43,658 nucleotides of DNA from Natronolimnohabitans innermongolicus JCM 12255 (lineage in GTDB: Archaea > Halobacteriota > Halobacteria > Halobacteriales > Natrialbaceae). The stretch covers positions 1-43,658 of the forward strand of contig NZ_AOHZ01000051.1 in assembly GCF_000337215.1 (NCBI RefSeq). Direction: 5' to 3'. The notes beneath the pieces are model-generated. The model was not told where the DNA came from and did not search any database. It saw nothing but the letters and a program-made list of their open reading frames with translations. Shown here piece after piece: positions 15,530 to 23,768 of the stretch. Each line of letters opens with the position of its first letter. Within the stretch, counting starts at the first letter, position 1. A program made the translations under genes and the position numbers.

Positions 15530-16714
15530 ATGTCCGAACCACTCCTTCGCGTCGAGAACCTGAAGACACAGTTCTTCACCGAGAGCGGTACCGTTCGCGC
15601 CGTCGACGGGATCTCCTTCGAGGTCCACGAGGGCGAGATCGTCGGCCTCGTCGGCGAGTCCGGCGCCGGCAAGTCCGTCGCCTCGATGAGCCTCATGCGC
15701 CTCGTCGAGGATCCCGGCGAGATCGTCGGCGGCGAAATAACCTACAGAGGAGAGACGCTCTTCGGCCTCGAGGAGGGGCCTGACGGCGAGTTGCGAGAAC
15801 GCGACGAGATGCTCTCCGAATCGGAGATGCGCGAGCGAATCCGCGGTCGGGAGATCGCCGTAATCTTCCAGGACCCGATGGAGTCGCTCAACCCCGTCTT
15901 CACCGTCGGCGGCCAGCTCCGGGAGTTCATCGAACTCAACCGAGACCTCTCGAGCGGCGAGGCCAGAGACGAGGCGATCCGGATGCTCCGCGAGGTCGGC
16001 ATTCCGGATCCCGCCGAACGGTACGAGGAGTATCCCCACCAGTTCTCGGGCGGGATGCGCCAGCGCGTGCTCATCGCGATGGCGCTGGCCTGCGAGCCCA
16101 GCCTGATCATCGCCGACGAGCCGACGACGGCGCTGGACGTCACCGTCGAGGGGCAGATCCTCGATCTGGTCGACGACCTGCAGGACCGCTACGACACGAG
16201 CTTCGTGTGGGTCACCCACGACATGGGCGTCGTCGCCGAGATCTGCGACCGCGTAAACGTGATGTATCTGGGCGAGATCGTCGAGCAGGCGCCGGTGGAC
16301 GAATTATTCTACGACACCAACCACCCCTACACGAAGGCGCTGCTGGACTCGATGCCACGCCCCGATCGCACCGTCGACGAACTCGATCCCATCGAGGGCG
16401 TGATGCCCGAAGCGATCGAGCCGCCCTCCGGCTGCCGGTTCCACCCGCGCTGTCCCGACGCCCGCGAGGTCTGTACGCGCGTCCACCCCGAGACCCTCGA
16501 GGTCGACCGCGCCGACGGCTATCCGCACCGGACGGCCTGCGTGAAACACGACGTCTTCGACGTCGACTACGACGGGAGCGTGCCGCTCGAACCGGGCGAC
16601 GAGGCCGAGACGCGGGTCGGCGGGACGGGGACGGAGGCGGGCGCGGACTCGAACTCGAGTTCGACCGGCGAAGAAGAGCCCGCGTCGCCCGACGGAGGTG
16701 ACCCGCAGCGATGA
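15530..16714 (+). CDS. Peptide-type ABC importer ATPase, DppD-like
   Basis: The first of two nucleotide-binding subunits has 394 residues. Walker A is GESGAGKS (43-50), the signature motif is FSGGMRQRV (172-180) and Walker B is LIIADEPTTALD (192-203). The switch His is in VTHDMG. The C-terminal oligopeptide-transporter domain has Cys302, Cys308, Cys315 and Cys337 in the spacing C-x5-C-x6-C-x21-C, the pattern recently linked to an iron-sulfur cluster in some peptide importers. A disordered acidic and Ser-rich tail follows from about residue 345. Its last codons overlap the next gene by 4 nt (ATGA). Confidence 0.94.
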   Translation: MSEPLLRVENLKTQFFTESGTVRAVDGISFEVHEGEIVGLVGESGAGKSVASMSLMRLVEDPGEIVGGEITYRGETLFGLEEGPDGELRERDEMLSESEMRERIRGREIAVIFQDPMESLNPVFTVGGQLREFIELNRDLSSGEARDEAIRMLREVGIPDPAERYEEYPHQFSGGMRQRVLIAMALACEPSLIIADEPTTALDVTVEGQILDLVDDLQDRYDTSFVWVTHDMGVVAEICDRVNVMYLGEIVEQAPVDELFYDTNHPYTKALLDSMPRPDRTVDELDPIEGVMPEAIEPPSGCRFHPRCPDAREVCTRVHPETLEVDRADGYPHRTACVKHDVFDVDYDGSVPLEPGDEAETRVGGTGTEAGADSNSSSTGEEEPASPDGGDPQR

Positions 16715-18072
16715 GCACGCCCGACGATCCGATCGGCTTCGGGGAGAGCGACCTCGCCCACGGCGAGACGTTACTCGAGGTCGAGGAGCTGACCAAACAC
16801 TTCCCGGCCGACTCGGGACTGCTCGCGGGCGTCAACCTCGAGCCCGGCCAGTTCCCGCCGGTGAGTTTCGGCGTCGATCAGGTCGAAGCCGTCGACGGCG
16901 TCTCCCTCGAGATCAAGAAAGGCGAGACGCTGGGGCTGGTCGGCGAATCGGGCTGTGGAAAGAGCACGCTCGGCCGGACCATCCTGCGGCTGCTCGATCC
17001 GACCGACGGAACGATCCGGTTCAAAGGCGAGGATCTGGCCGAGTTGAGCGGCGAGGAACTGCGCCGGAAGCGCTCGGAGATCCAGATGATCTTTCAGGAT
17101 CCCCAGTCGTCGCTGGATCCGCGGATGAAGGTCGGCCAGATCATCGAGGAGCCGATGCGAGCCCACGACATGTTCGACGACGAGGGCCGGGAAGCGCGTG
17201 CGAAGGAGCTACTCGAGAAAGTCGGCCTCGATCCGCGCCACTACAACCGCCATCCCCACGCCTTCTCCGGGGGACAACGCCAGCGGATCAACCTCGCGCG
17301 GGCGCTGTCGGTCGACCCCGACTTCGTGGTCTGTGACGAACCCGTCTCCGCGCTGGACGTCTCCATTCAGGCCCAGGTGATGAACACGATGGAGGAACTC
17401 CAGGCGGAGTTCGGCCTCACGTACCTCTTTATCGCCCACGACCTCTCCGTCATCCGCCACATCTCCGACCGCGTGGCGGTGATGTACCTGGGCCACGTCG
17501 TCGAGGTCGCCGAGAAGGAAGAACTGTTCGAGAATCCGCAACATCCCTACACGAAGGCGCTGCTCGAGTCGATCCCCGTTCCGGACCCGCGGGAGTCTGG
17601 CGCCCGGGGCGTCCTCGAGGGGGAGGTCCCGAGCCCGCAGGACCCGCCGTCGGGCTGTCGGTTCCGAACGCGGTGTCCGCGAGTGATCGCACCCGAGGAG
17701 TACGAACTGACCGACGAGGAGTGGGGCCACACGCGGGCGTTCATGCGCGCGGTCAAACGACGAACGTTCGAGCCGATGACGGCAGCCGACCTCCGTCGAG
17801 AGTTCTTCGACGGCGACCTGCCCCGCGGCGGCGCCGGCGAAATCGTCGACGAGGCGATCGGGTACGTCGCAACCGATCGTCGGACTGACGACGAGCGCGG
17901 TGGAGACGGGGACGAGGACGGCGTCACCGACGACGACTGGGAGCGCGCCACCGAGTTACTGCTCGAGTCGTTCGCCGAACGGAGCATCTGTGCGCGGGAG
18001 CAACCGGCCTACGAACTCGAGGCCCAGCACGGGTCCGACCCCCACTTCGCGGCGTGTCATCTGCATCGGTAA
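16711..18072 (+). CDS. Peptide-type ABC importer ATPase, DppF-like, with split cysteine domain
   Basis: The second nucleotide-binding subunit has 453 residues, about 100 longer than typical. Walker A is GESGCGKST (78-86), the signature is FSGGQRQRI (185-193) and Walker B is FVVCDEPVSALD (205-216). There are two unusual parts. About 25 residues (LLAGVNLEPGQFPPVSFGVD) are inserted before the first beta-strand block. The C-terminal cysteine domain is split: Cys316 and Cys322 are followed by roughly 100 acidic residues before Cys427 and Cys449. If the four cysteines bind a cluster, the insertion forms a large loop. It is the last gene of the five-gene operon. Confidence 0.93.
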   Translation: MSTPDDPIGFGESDLAHGETLLEVEELTKHFPADSGLLAGVNLEPGQFPPVSFGVDQVEAVDGVSLEIKKGETLGLVGESGCGKSTLGRTILRLLDPTDGTIRFKGEDLAELSGEELRRKRSEIQMIFQDPQSSLDPRMKVGQIIEEPMRAHDMFDDEGREARAKELLEKVGLDPRHYNRHPHAFSGGQRQRINLARALSVDPDFVVCDEPVSALDVSIQAQVMNTMEELQAEFGLTYLFIAHDLSVIRHISDRVAVMYLGHVVEVAEKEELFENPQHPYTKALLESIPVPDPRESGARGVLEGEVPSPQDPPSGCRFRTRCPRVIAPEEYELTDEEWGHTRAFMRAVKRRTFEPMTAADLRREFFDGDLPRGGAGEIVDEAIGYVATDRRTDDERGGDGDEDGVTDDDWERATELLLESFAERSICAREQPAYELEAQHGSDPHFAACHLHR

Positions 18073-18281
18073 GCGCGGGCGCACGGCGCGGCTTCGAAGG
18101 CGTTGCCCAACTCGAGTCGAGCTATCGGATATCAAACACCTGTTCATCGTCCACAGTACTCGAGCAAGAAGTACAGATAATCGACCATAAGATGCCGTTA
18201 GATGGTTTGAATCGAGCATTCGACCGATCGGCGATTCTGCGTCGGTTTCGGCAAAACCAACACCATCTTTCATCTCGAAAA

Positions 18282-18290
18282 TACTTATGT
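18282..18290 (+). promoter_or_regulatory. TATA-like box for the 52-residue protein
   Basis: TACTTATGT lies about 26-34 nt before the ATG at 18316, the classical spacing for a leaderless haloarchaeal gene. This is the main support for calling the short gene downstream. Confidence 0.5.
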
Positions 18291-18315
18291 ACACGACGCA
18301 CTTGGTTACTCGTGT

Positions 18316-18474
18316 ATGAGTAAACTCCTCGCCACCGTCACGGCAGGCACGCAGCGACTCGCGAAGGCCCGACGAACGATCCGCCACTCCCCGCAGTTCG
18401 GCGACGATCAGTCGAGCGACGACGACGAGAGCCCGGCCGGCCGCATTCCGCCGGGCGGCTTCCTCACCGGGTGA
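18316..18474 (+). CDS. Small basic-then-acidic protein of 52 residues, unknown function
   Basis: A short gene from ATG at 18316 to TGA at 18474. The product begins MSKLLATVTAGTQRLAKARR, an amphipathic basic helix. It continues with HSPQFGDDQSSDDDESP, an acidic patch, and ends GRIPPGGFLTG. The codon use (G/C-ending, many GAC/GAG) is haloarchaeal and the promoter spacing fits a leaderless start. I do not recognise the family. The basic helix plus acidic tail could be a small adaptor or regulator, but this is speculation. Confidence 0.6.
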   Translation: MSKLLATVTAGTQRLAKARRTIRHSPQFGDDQSSDDDESPAGRIPPGGFLTG

Positions 18475-18604
18475 GGACTCGAACCGATGATCGACGTCCG
18501 CGGTTGCGGTTTCCGTTCTTCTCTCGAGTGACCGCGAGACTCGAGCGACGCGTATTCGCCGTCCGTCGTCACCCGCAACTCGACCCCTCGGTGAGCGCCC
18601 GGCG

Positions 18605-19111
18605 TCACTCGAGGACGGACGCGGGATGTTTGAGATACGCGTCCTGGTCGGTCACGCGCTGGTACCACTCGTAGAGCGTCGCGACGGCGGCCTCGTCGGG
18701 ATCGAATCGAACGTGGGGTGCGCCGTGGTAGCCGCGACAGCTGACGAGGAAGAAATAGAGCGTCCGGTGGTGGTCCGGCGTCGCGTCGACGACCCCCATC
18801 GTCCGGCCGCCGAGGTCGTCGGAGAAGTCGTTCAACAGGGCGGCGATATCGTCCTGCAGCTGTTCGTCCGGGCGATATCGCGCCACGCCGAAGGCCTGCT
18901 GCATGTACGTCGTCGCCGCCTCGAGAAACGGGTTCGAATCCAGTCCGGTTGGATCAACACTCTGGAAGGCCTCGTAGAGTTCGAGGACGGTCGTCAGTTC
19001 CTCGCTCGTGACCGCAATCGGCATCACTGGCTCGCCCTTCGGCAGCGAGTAGTCGGGGAACGCGTGCGTACCGGGATCGGGCAACTGGCCGAATAGCTGC
19101 TCGAGGGACAT
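18605..19111 (-). CDS. Conserved-looking soluble protein of unknown function
   Basis: This 168-residue soluble protein has no signal peptide or membrane helix. It looks predominantly helical, with segments SEELTTVLELYEAFQSVD, NPFLEAATTYMQQAFGVARY and EQLQDDIAALLNDFSDDLGG. It ends in a more mixed region with a His-rich DATPDHHRTLYFFLVSCRGY and VATLYEWYQRVTDQDAYL. The start at 19111 (MSLEQLFG) is preferred to one at 19123 that adds only four residues. Codon use and composition are those of a real gene. I do not recognise the family. It is probably monocistronic, since the next minus-strand gene upstream ends 75 nt away. Confidence 0.75.
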   Translation of the reverse strand: MSLEQLFGQLPDPGTHAFPDYSLPKGEPVMPIAVTSEELTTVLELYEAFQSVDPTGLDSNPFLEAATTYMQQAFGVARYRPDEQLQDDIAALLNDFSDDLGGRTMGVVDATPDHHRTLYFFLVSCRGYHGAPHVRFDPDEAAVATLYEWYQRVTDQDAYLKHPASVLE

Positions 19112-19186
19112 ACGTGGTACCACGACCCACGGGACTAAACGGTTGCCGGCGTACGCTGACTCCGATCGCGTGCACTCGAATCCATC

Positions 19187-19702
19187 CTACTCGAGTCGGA
19201 TCGTCGTCGCGTCGCTCGGCCGGTACGTCTCCTCGCCGGTCGCGATGAACGCCCGCAGTTCGTACTCCCCGGGGTCGGGAACGACGGATTCGCGGCGACC
19301 GCCCGCGGTTCGCTCGAAGCGGCCGTGCCAGGTAAACCGGACCTGTTTGCGCTCGCCGCCGCGAAAGCGGAAGACGGCGGGTCGGTCGGGGACGTACCGT
19401 CGCTCGTCGCTGGCCTCGAGGTCGCCGTCGACGGTCCACCCCCACCGTCGTTGGCTGGGCGTCGGAATCGAGACGGGAATCGGCAGTCGATTCTTGAAGT
19501 CGACCGTGATCGCGACGGGGTCGTCGCGCGCGTAGACGTCGCGGTCGGTCCTGATGGAAACGGCGACCGCTCGCCGGGCCAGCGCCGCCGGAACGAGCGA
19601 CGAGAGAAACGTGGTAATCGTGTACCGCGAGTCGTCTCGCTCGAGGTCGAACGCGTCGCTCGCGTCGTCGGCGGACTCGCGAGGTGGCCGTGGCCCGACC
19701 AT
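19187..19702 (-). CDS. Beta-sandwich protein resembling the BsuPI/proteinase-inhibitor fold
   Basis: This 171-residue protein has an acidic N-terminus followed by a probable beta-sandwich: AVAVSIRTDRDVYARDDPVA, then ITVDFKNRLPIPVSIPTPSQ, WGWTVDGDLEA, a segment RFRGGERKQVRFTWHGRFER and finally PDPGEYELRAFIATGEETYR. This succession (free-standing strand, polar ligand strand, GE-type turn, PGxYxLRA strand) resembles BsuPI-type intracellular proteinase-inhibitor domains. No signal peptide is obvious with the start at 19702; a start at 19825 would add 41 Arg/Ser-rich residues. The function is unknown. Confidence 0.7.
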   Translation of the reverse strand: MVGPRPPRESADDASDAFDLERDDSRYTITTFLSSLVPAALARRAVAVSIRTDRDVYARDDPVAITVDFKNRLPIPVSIPTPSQRRWGWTVDGDLEASDERRYVPDRPAVFRFRGGERKQVRFTWHGRFERTAGGRRESVVPDPGEYELRAFIATGEETYRPSDATTIRLE

Positions 19703-19894
19703 CGACGGGAGGTCCAACGGTCGGCTACTAAACTGTCGGGGGCGGCTCTCAGATCGCGGCCGCTGCGTCGGCGTCGTGACGATCGAGTCGTGTGAACGTT
19801 CGGCAGCCGAAACGGCCGATAACACCGGCGTTACCCGGTGAAACGGATGTCCAAGAACGGCTATTACAGTTCCGTTCCTCTATCAGGTTACACG

Positions 19895-20344
19895 ATGTTA
19901 GTTGCTATCGAAACCGTACCGTTGCAGACGTTCGACGGCCCCTTCGCCGACGAGTTGTTCTTCGCGGGCCGCGTCATCTTCGGCCTCGTACTCGCGTTTA
20001 CCGGACTGAATCACTTCCTCGACCTCGAGAACATGGCCGGCTACGCCGAGTTCAAGGGCGTCCCGGCGCCGAAACTGTCGGTCGTCGCCTCCGGCGTCGT
20101 GTTGATCGCGGGCGGGCTCGGCGTCGCACTCGGGGTCTTCCCGGCGCTCGCGGCGGCCGCGCTCGCGGGCTTCCTGCTCGTGACGACGCCGATGATGCAC
20201 GACTTCTGGGCCGCACCCGAAGAAGAGCGCCAGACCGAGATGACCCACTTTCTGAAGAACGTCGGCCTGTTCGCGGCGTCGATCGCACTGCTGGCCGTCA
20301 GCGCGCTCGAGTGGCCGTACGCGCTCGGGCTGACGGTTTTCTGA
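19895..20344 (+). CDS. DoxX-family membrane protein
   Basis: This 149-residue membrane protein has four predicted helices. FAGRVIFGLVLAFTGLNHFL followed by DLENMAGYAEFKGVPAPKLS is the typical DoxX opening. Later come GVVLIAGGLGVALGVFPALA, ALAGFLLVTTPMMHDFWAAP and a last helix near LFAASIALLAVSALEWPYA. DoxX proteins are related to the small subunit of archaeal quinol oxidase and to oxidoreductase-associated membrane proteins; the substrate of this member is unknown. The start at 19895 places the first helix naturally; an in-frame ATG at 19838 adds 19 residues without support. Confidence 0.85.
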   Translation: MLVAIETVPLQTFDGPFADELFFAGRVIFGLVLAFTGLNHFLDLENMAGYAEFKGVPAPKLSVVASGVVLIAGGLGVALGVFPALAAAALAGFLLVTTPMMHDFWAAPEEERQTEMTHFLKNVGLFAASIALLAVSALEWPYALGLTVF

Positions 20345-20541
20345 GCGAGTCTGACGCTGACGAGGACTGAAAACTGAATTTCCGCGGTTCGTCCGTAATC
20401 GACGTCGACGGACGGGACGGCGCCACGTTGCCGTAGCGTCGCCAGTCAGTCGGCTCACTCCTGGGACCGTGACTTCTCTCGGCCGCCCGCGACGGTCCGC
20501 GAGAGCGGTTTGCGCCGTCGCGTCGTCCCGTCCCCACCCCC

Positions 20542-20700
20542 TTATCGCCAGGCCGTAAGCGTCGGCGCGTCGGTCGCCTGCATCGAGAGCCAGGCCCCGT
20601 CGGCCGAAATATCGGCGATGACGTAGTTCGTACTCGAGTCGCTCGAGTCGATCGAACCGACGATGGTGTCGGACGTCATGACGTGGGGGTTCGTCGCCAT
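20542..20700 (-). CDS. Small 52-residue protein (DUF7556-like)
   Basis: This short soluble protein reads MATNPHVMTSDTIVGSIDSS at the start, then YVIADISADGAWLSMQATDA and ends PTLTAWR. The ADISxDxAWLSM block and the C-terminal LxxWR resemble, from memory, small haloarchaeal proteins annotated as DUF7556. An alternative start (MTSDT) would remove seven residues. A strong TATA box on the minus strand, 23-30 nt upstream, supports a leaderless start at 20700. The role is unknown. Confidence 0.7.
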   Translation of the reverse strand: MATNPHVMTSDTIVGSIDSSDSSTNYVIADISADGAWLSMQATDAPTLTAWR

Positions 20701-20722
20701 GTATGTGAGTGTCACCCACTCA

Positions 20723-20730
20723 TATATAAA
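20723..20730 (-). promoter_or_regulatory. TATA box for the DUF7556-like gene
   Basis: Read on the minus strand as TTTATATA, it lies 23-30 nt before the ATG at 20700, ideal for a leaderless transcript. It sits in the divergent gap shared with the CBS-domain gene. Confidence 0.7.
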
Positions 20731-20807
20731 CTCGTCGAATCGAACGGACACGTCAATTGGTTGAATGGCTGCGGACGACCGGCGACTCCGGTCTGCGAAA
20801 CACTGGG

Positions 20808-20813
20808 TTTATA
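20808..20813 (+). promoter_or_regulatory. TATA box for the CBS-glyS operon
   Basis: TTTATA is 26-31 nt before the ATG at 20839. The spacing supports that ATG over the much earlier in-frame start at 20683 and predicts a leaderless mRNA for the CBS-glyS pair. Confidence 0.65.
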
Positions 20814-20838
20814 CTCATTTTCGCCGTATCGATGGGAT

Positions 20839-21693
20839 ATGAACGTAGCCGACGCGATGACGGCCCGCGAAGACGTGGTAACGGTGGAGCTTCCGGGCAC
20901 CCGCTCGGACGTCCTCGAGTACCTCCAGGAGAAATCGTTCTCGTCGGTGCCGGTCGTCAAACCCGGCGACGACGGCCTCGAGTACCGCGGAATCGTCTCC
21001 CGCGAAGAACTGATCAAACAGCCCGACGAGGACCAGCTCGTCATGCTGATGGACGACGAAGTTGTGACGACGACGGCCGACACCGCCCTCGAGGACGCCG
21101 CGCGGACGATGGTCGAGGAGGGGGCGCGTCGCGTTCCCGTCGTGGACGGCGAGTTCGAGGGAATCATCACGGTGACCGACGTGATCCACGCCATCGCGAC
21201 GGGCGACCAGGAGACCGACGGCACCGTCGAGGGCTACGCGAGCACGGACGTGAACACGACCTACGAAGGCGCGCCGTTGCCCGTCGCCGAGCGCGGACTG
21301 TACTACGCGAACGTTCCGTACACGGTCGTACTGGACGACGACGGCGATGTCAGCGGCGTCCTGACCGAAGTCGACATCATCGACGTCGCACGCATCGTCG
21401 AGGGCGAAGAGGAGACGGGCGACAATTTCCCGGACCAGGACTCCGAGTGGTCCTGGGAGGGAATCAAGGGCGTCGGGAGCCGCTACCTGCCCACGCGGGA
21501 CATCGAAATCCCCGCGGAGACGGTCGGCGAGTTCATGAGCGACGACGTCGTGACGGTCGCCGCGAGCACGTCGATTCAGGAGGCCGCCCAGCGGATGATC
21601 AGCAACGACATCGAGCAGATCCCGATGGTCTCCGGCGAGCAGTTGGTCGGTATCGTCTGTGACGTGGATCTGCTGGAGGCGCTCTATGAGTGA
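20839..21693 (+). CDS. Four-CBS-domain protein
   Basis: This 284-residue soluble protein is built from CBS motifs, which bind adenosyl ligands such as AMP, ATP or S-adenosylmethionine. Repeating elements are visible: VADAMTAREDVVTV and FSSVPVVK; MDDEVVTTTADTALEDAART with RRVPVVDGEFEGIITVTDV; YYANVPYTVVLDDDGDVSGV with LTEVDIIDVAR; and VGEFMSDDVVTVAASTSIQE with QIPMVSGEQLVGIVCDVDLL. No catalytic domain is attached. Its stop lies inside the first codons of glyS (8 nt overlap), so the two are translated from one mRNA. This suggests a link to glycyl-tRNA synthetase supply or a shared housekeeping operon, but the ligand is unknown. Confidence 0.92.
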   Translation: MNVADAMTAREDVVTVELPGTRSDVLEYLQEKSFSSVPVVKPGDDGLEYRGIVSREELIKQPDEDQLVMLMDDEVVTTTADTALEDAARTMVEEGARRVPVVDGEFEGIITVTDVIHAIATGDQETDGTVEGYASTDVNTTYEGAPLPVAERGLYYANVPYTVVLDDDGDVSGVLTEVDIIDVARIVEGEEETGDNFPDQDSEWSWEGIKGVGSRYLPTRDIEIPAETVGEFMSDDVVTVAASTSIQEAAQRMISNDIEQIPMVSGEQLVGIVCDVDLLEALYE

Positions 21694-23509
21694 GGACACC
21701 GCGGCCGACGGCGACGCGGCGACGAGCGAGAAACTCGTCGAACTCGCCAAGCGCCGGGGGTACTTCTTCCAGTCCAGCGGCGCCTACGGCGGCGTCGGCG
21801 GCTTCTACACCTTCGGTCCGCAGGGCGCGTCGCTGAAGGGCAACCTCGAGGACGCCTGGCGCGACCGTTTTGCCGTCGCCGAGGGCAACATGGAGATCGA
21901 CGCGCCGACGATCATGCACGAGCCCGTCTTCGAAGCCTCGGGCCACCTCGACGGCTTCGACGACATGCTGATCGAGTGTCCCGAGTGCGGGACGAGCAGC
22001 CGCGCGGACCACCTCGTCGAGGACAACACCGAGTACGAGGACGCCGAGAGCCTCCCAATCCCGGAGGTCGAGGAGGTCATCGCCGAGTACGAACTCTCCT
22101 GTCCCGAATGCGGCGCGGGGCTGGCCGGCGTCGCCGTCGAGGACTTCAACCTCATGTTCGCGACGAACATCGGCCCCGGCGACGCCCAGCCGGGCTACCT
22201 GCGGCCCGAGACGGCCCAGGGCATCTTCGTCGAGTTCCCCCGACTCAAGGAGTACGCTCGAAATCAACTGCCGTTCGGCGTCACGCAGATCGGGCGCGCC
22301 TACCGCAACGAGATCAGCCCGCGCCGGTCCATCATCCGCACGCGGGAGTTCACGCAGGCCGAACTCGAGTACTTCATCGACCCCGAGACCGACGACCCCG
22401 ACCTCGAGTCCGTCGCGGACGTCGAGGTGAGCCTGTATCCCGCGAGCGAGCAAAACGCCGCGGACGGCGACGAGATCGAGACCACGATCGGCGACGCCGT
22501 CGAGGAGGGGATCATCTCGAGTCCGTGGGTCGCGTACTTCCTCGGCGTCGCCAAGCCGTGGTACGAGGCGGTCGGCGTCGACATGGACCGATTCCGGTTC
22601 CGCCAGCACCTCTCGGGCGAGCGCGCTCACTACGCCAGCGACTGCTGGGACGCGGAAAGCGAGATAGACGGTAATTGGATCGAGATGGCCGGCTTCGCCT
22701 ACCGCGGCGACTACGACCTCTCGAAACACGAGGAGTACTCCGACGATCGGTTCACGATCTTCAAACAGTACGACGAGCCCAAAACCGTCGAGCGCGCCAC
22801 CGTCGACCCCGATATGAGCTATCTCGGCCCCGAGTTCGGCGGCGACGCCCAGGCCGTCGTCTCGGAACTCGAGGATCTCGCGGCCCGCGATCGGTCCGCG
22901 TTCGAGGGCGACAGCGTCGAGATCGACCTCGAGGGCGAGACCCACGAGATCCCCGTCGAAAAAACCGGCTTCGCGGTCGAGGAACAGACCGAGGCCGGCG
23001 AGCATATCACCCCCCACGTCGTCGAACCCTCCTTCGGCGTCGACCGACTCGTCTACACCGTCCTCCACCACGCCTACCGCGAGGACGAGGTCGACGGCGA
23101 GGAGCGCACCTACCTCGACCTCGAGCCCGAGGTCGCGCCCACGTTCGTCGGTGTCTTCCCGCTCCAGAGCGACGACGAGCTCGAGGCGCAGGCGAACGAC
23201 ATCGTCGCCGACCTGCGCGCGGAAGGGCTCTCCGTTACCTACGACGACTCGGGGAACATCGGCCGGCGCTACCGTCGCCAGGACGAGGTCGGCACGCCGT
23301 TTTGCGTGACCGTCGACTACGAGACGATCGAAGAGCGCGAGGCGCAACGCGCCTCGGATAGTGCGAGCGGCGATGAGCCGCGAGCAGACGAGACGACCGT
23401 TACCGTCCGAGAACGCGACACGACGAACCAGAAGCGACTCCCCGTCGACGACCTGGCCGAGACGCTGGCGGCGATTCGCGAGGGCGACCTCGAGTTCGAG
23501 TCGCTGTAG
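21686..23509 (+). CDS. glyS: Glycyl-tRNA synthetase
   Basis: This 607-residue class II synthetase joins glycine to tRNA-Gly. It is of the archaeal/eukaryal single-chain type. The N-terminal catalytic opening RGYFFQSSGAYGGVGGFYTF is followed by motif 2, GVTQIGRAYRNEISPRRSII with REFTQAELEYF, and motif 3, EPSFGVDRLVYTVLHHAY. The C-terminal anticodon-binding domain includes APTFVGVFPLQSD and GRRYRRQDEVGTPFCVTVDY. A zinc-ribbon-like pair (CPECGTSSRADHLV and CPECGAG) sits in the insertion typical of this enzyme. The start at 21686 overlaps the CBS gene and puts RRGYFF near residue 25, as in the family. Confidence 0.97.
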   Translation: MSEDTAADGDAATSEKLVELAKRRGYFFQSSGAYGGVGGFYTFGPQGASLKGNLEDAWRDRFAVAEGNMEIDAPTIMHEPVFEASGHLDGFDDMLIECPECGTSSRADHLVEDNTEYEDAESLPIPEVEEVIAEYELSCPECGAGLAGVAVEDFNLMFATNIGPGDAQPGYLRPETAQGIFVEFPRLKEYARNQLPFGVTQIGRAYRNEISPRRSIIRTREFTQAELEYFIDPETDDPDLESVADVEVSLYPASEQNAADGDEIETTIGDAVEEGIISSPWVAYFLGVAKPWYEAVGVDMDRFRFRQHLSGERAHYASDCWDAESEIDGNWIEMAGFAYRGDYDLSKHEEYSDDRFTIFKQYDEPKTVERATVDPDMSYLGPEFGGDAQAVVSELEDLAARDRSAFEGDSVEIDLEGETHEIPVEKTGFAVEEQTEAGEHITPHVVEPSFGVDRLVYTVLHHAYREDEVDGEERTYLDLEPEVAPTFVGVFPLQSDDELEAQANDIVADLRAEGLSVTYDDSGNIGRRYRRQDEVGTPFCVTVDYETIEEREAQRASDSASGDEPRADETTVTVRERDTTNQKRLPVDDLAETLAAIREGDLEFESL

Positions 23510-23602
23510 CGGTCGTCGAGGGTGTCGTAGAACAATTGGCACACCAAAGAGCAGGGTGAACGCTGTGATGAATGAGCCCAGTGACTCTGCTCTCTGGCAT
23601 AA

Positions 23603-23686
23603 TATAGTAGCCACTGAAACGATTTACACACTGATCGCAACGCCGTACTGCGATCAGGTGTGCATTGACGTTCAGTGGCTACTATA
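23603..23686. repeat. MITE-like imperfect palindrome, 84 bp
   Basis: The ends TATAGTAGCCACTGAA and TTCAGTGGCTACTATA are perfect 16-nt inverted repeats. Inside them, ACACACTGATCGCA pairs with TGCGATCAGGTGTG apart from small bulges, leaving an 8-9 nt loop. If the element is taken as 23607-23682, TATA is directly repeated at both edges and could be a target duplication. No gene fits inside. It looks like a short non-autonomous transposon relic or solo palindrome just downstream of glyS; it could also act as a transcription stop. Confidence 0.7.
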
Positions 23687-23768
23687 ACTATTCTATGACG
23701 CCCTCATTTTCACTTAAACTATGGGATTATGGGTTTTTAGCTTTCGAATGGACAGGTCCCAATAGGAT

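Noticed and set aside
14417-16219. A 600-codon minus-strand frame opposite the permease/ATPase genes
   Set aside because: Antisense shadow; the plus-strand ABC genes show all family motifs and tight spacing.
21599-23614. A 671-codon minus-strand frame opposite glyS
   Set aside because: Mirror of the GC-biased glyS codons; glyS is unmistakable on the plus strand.
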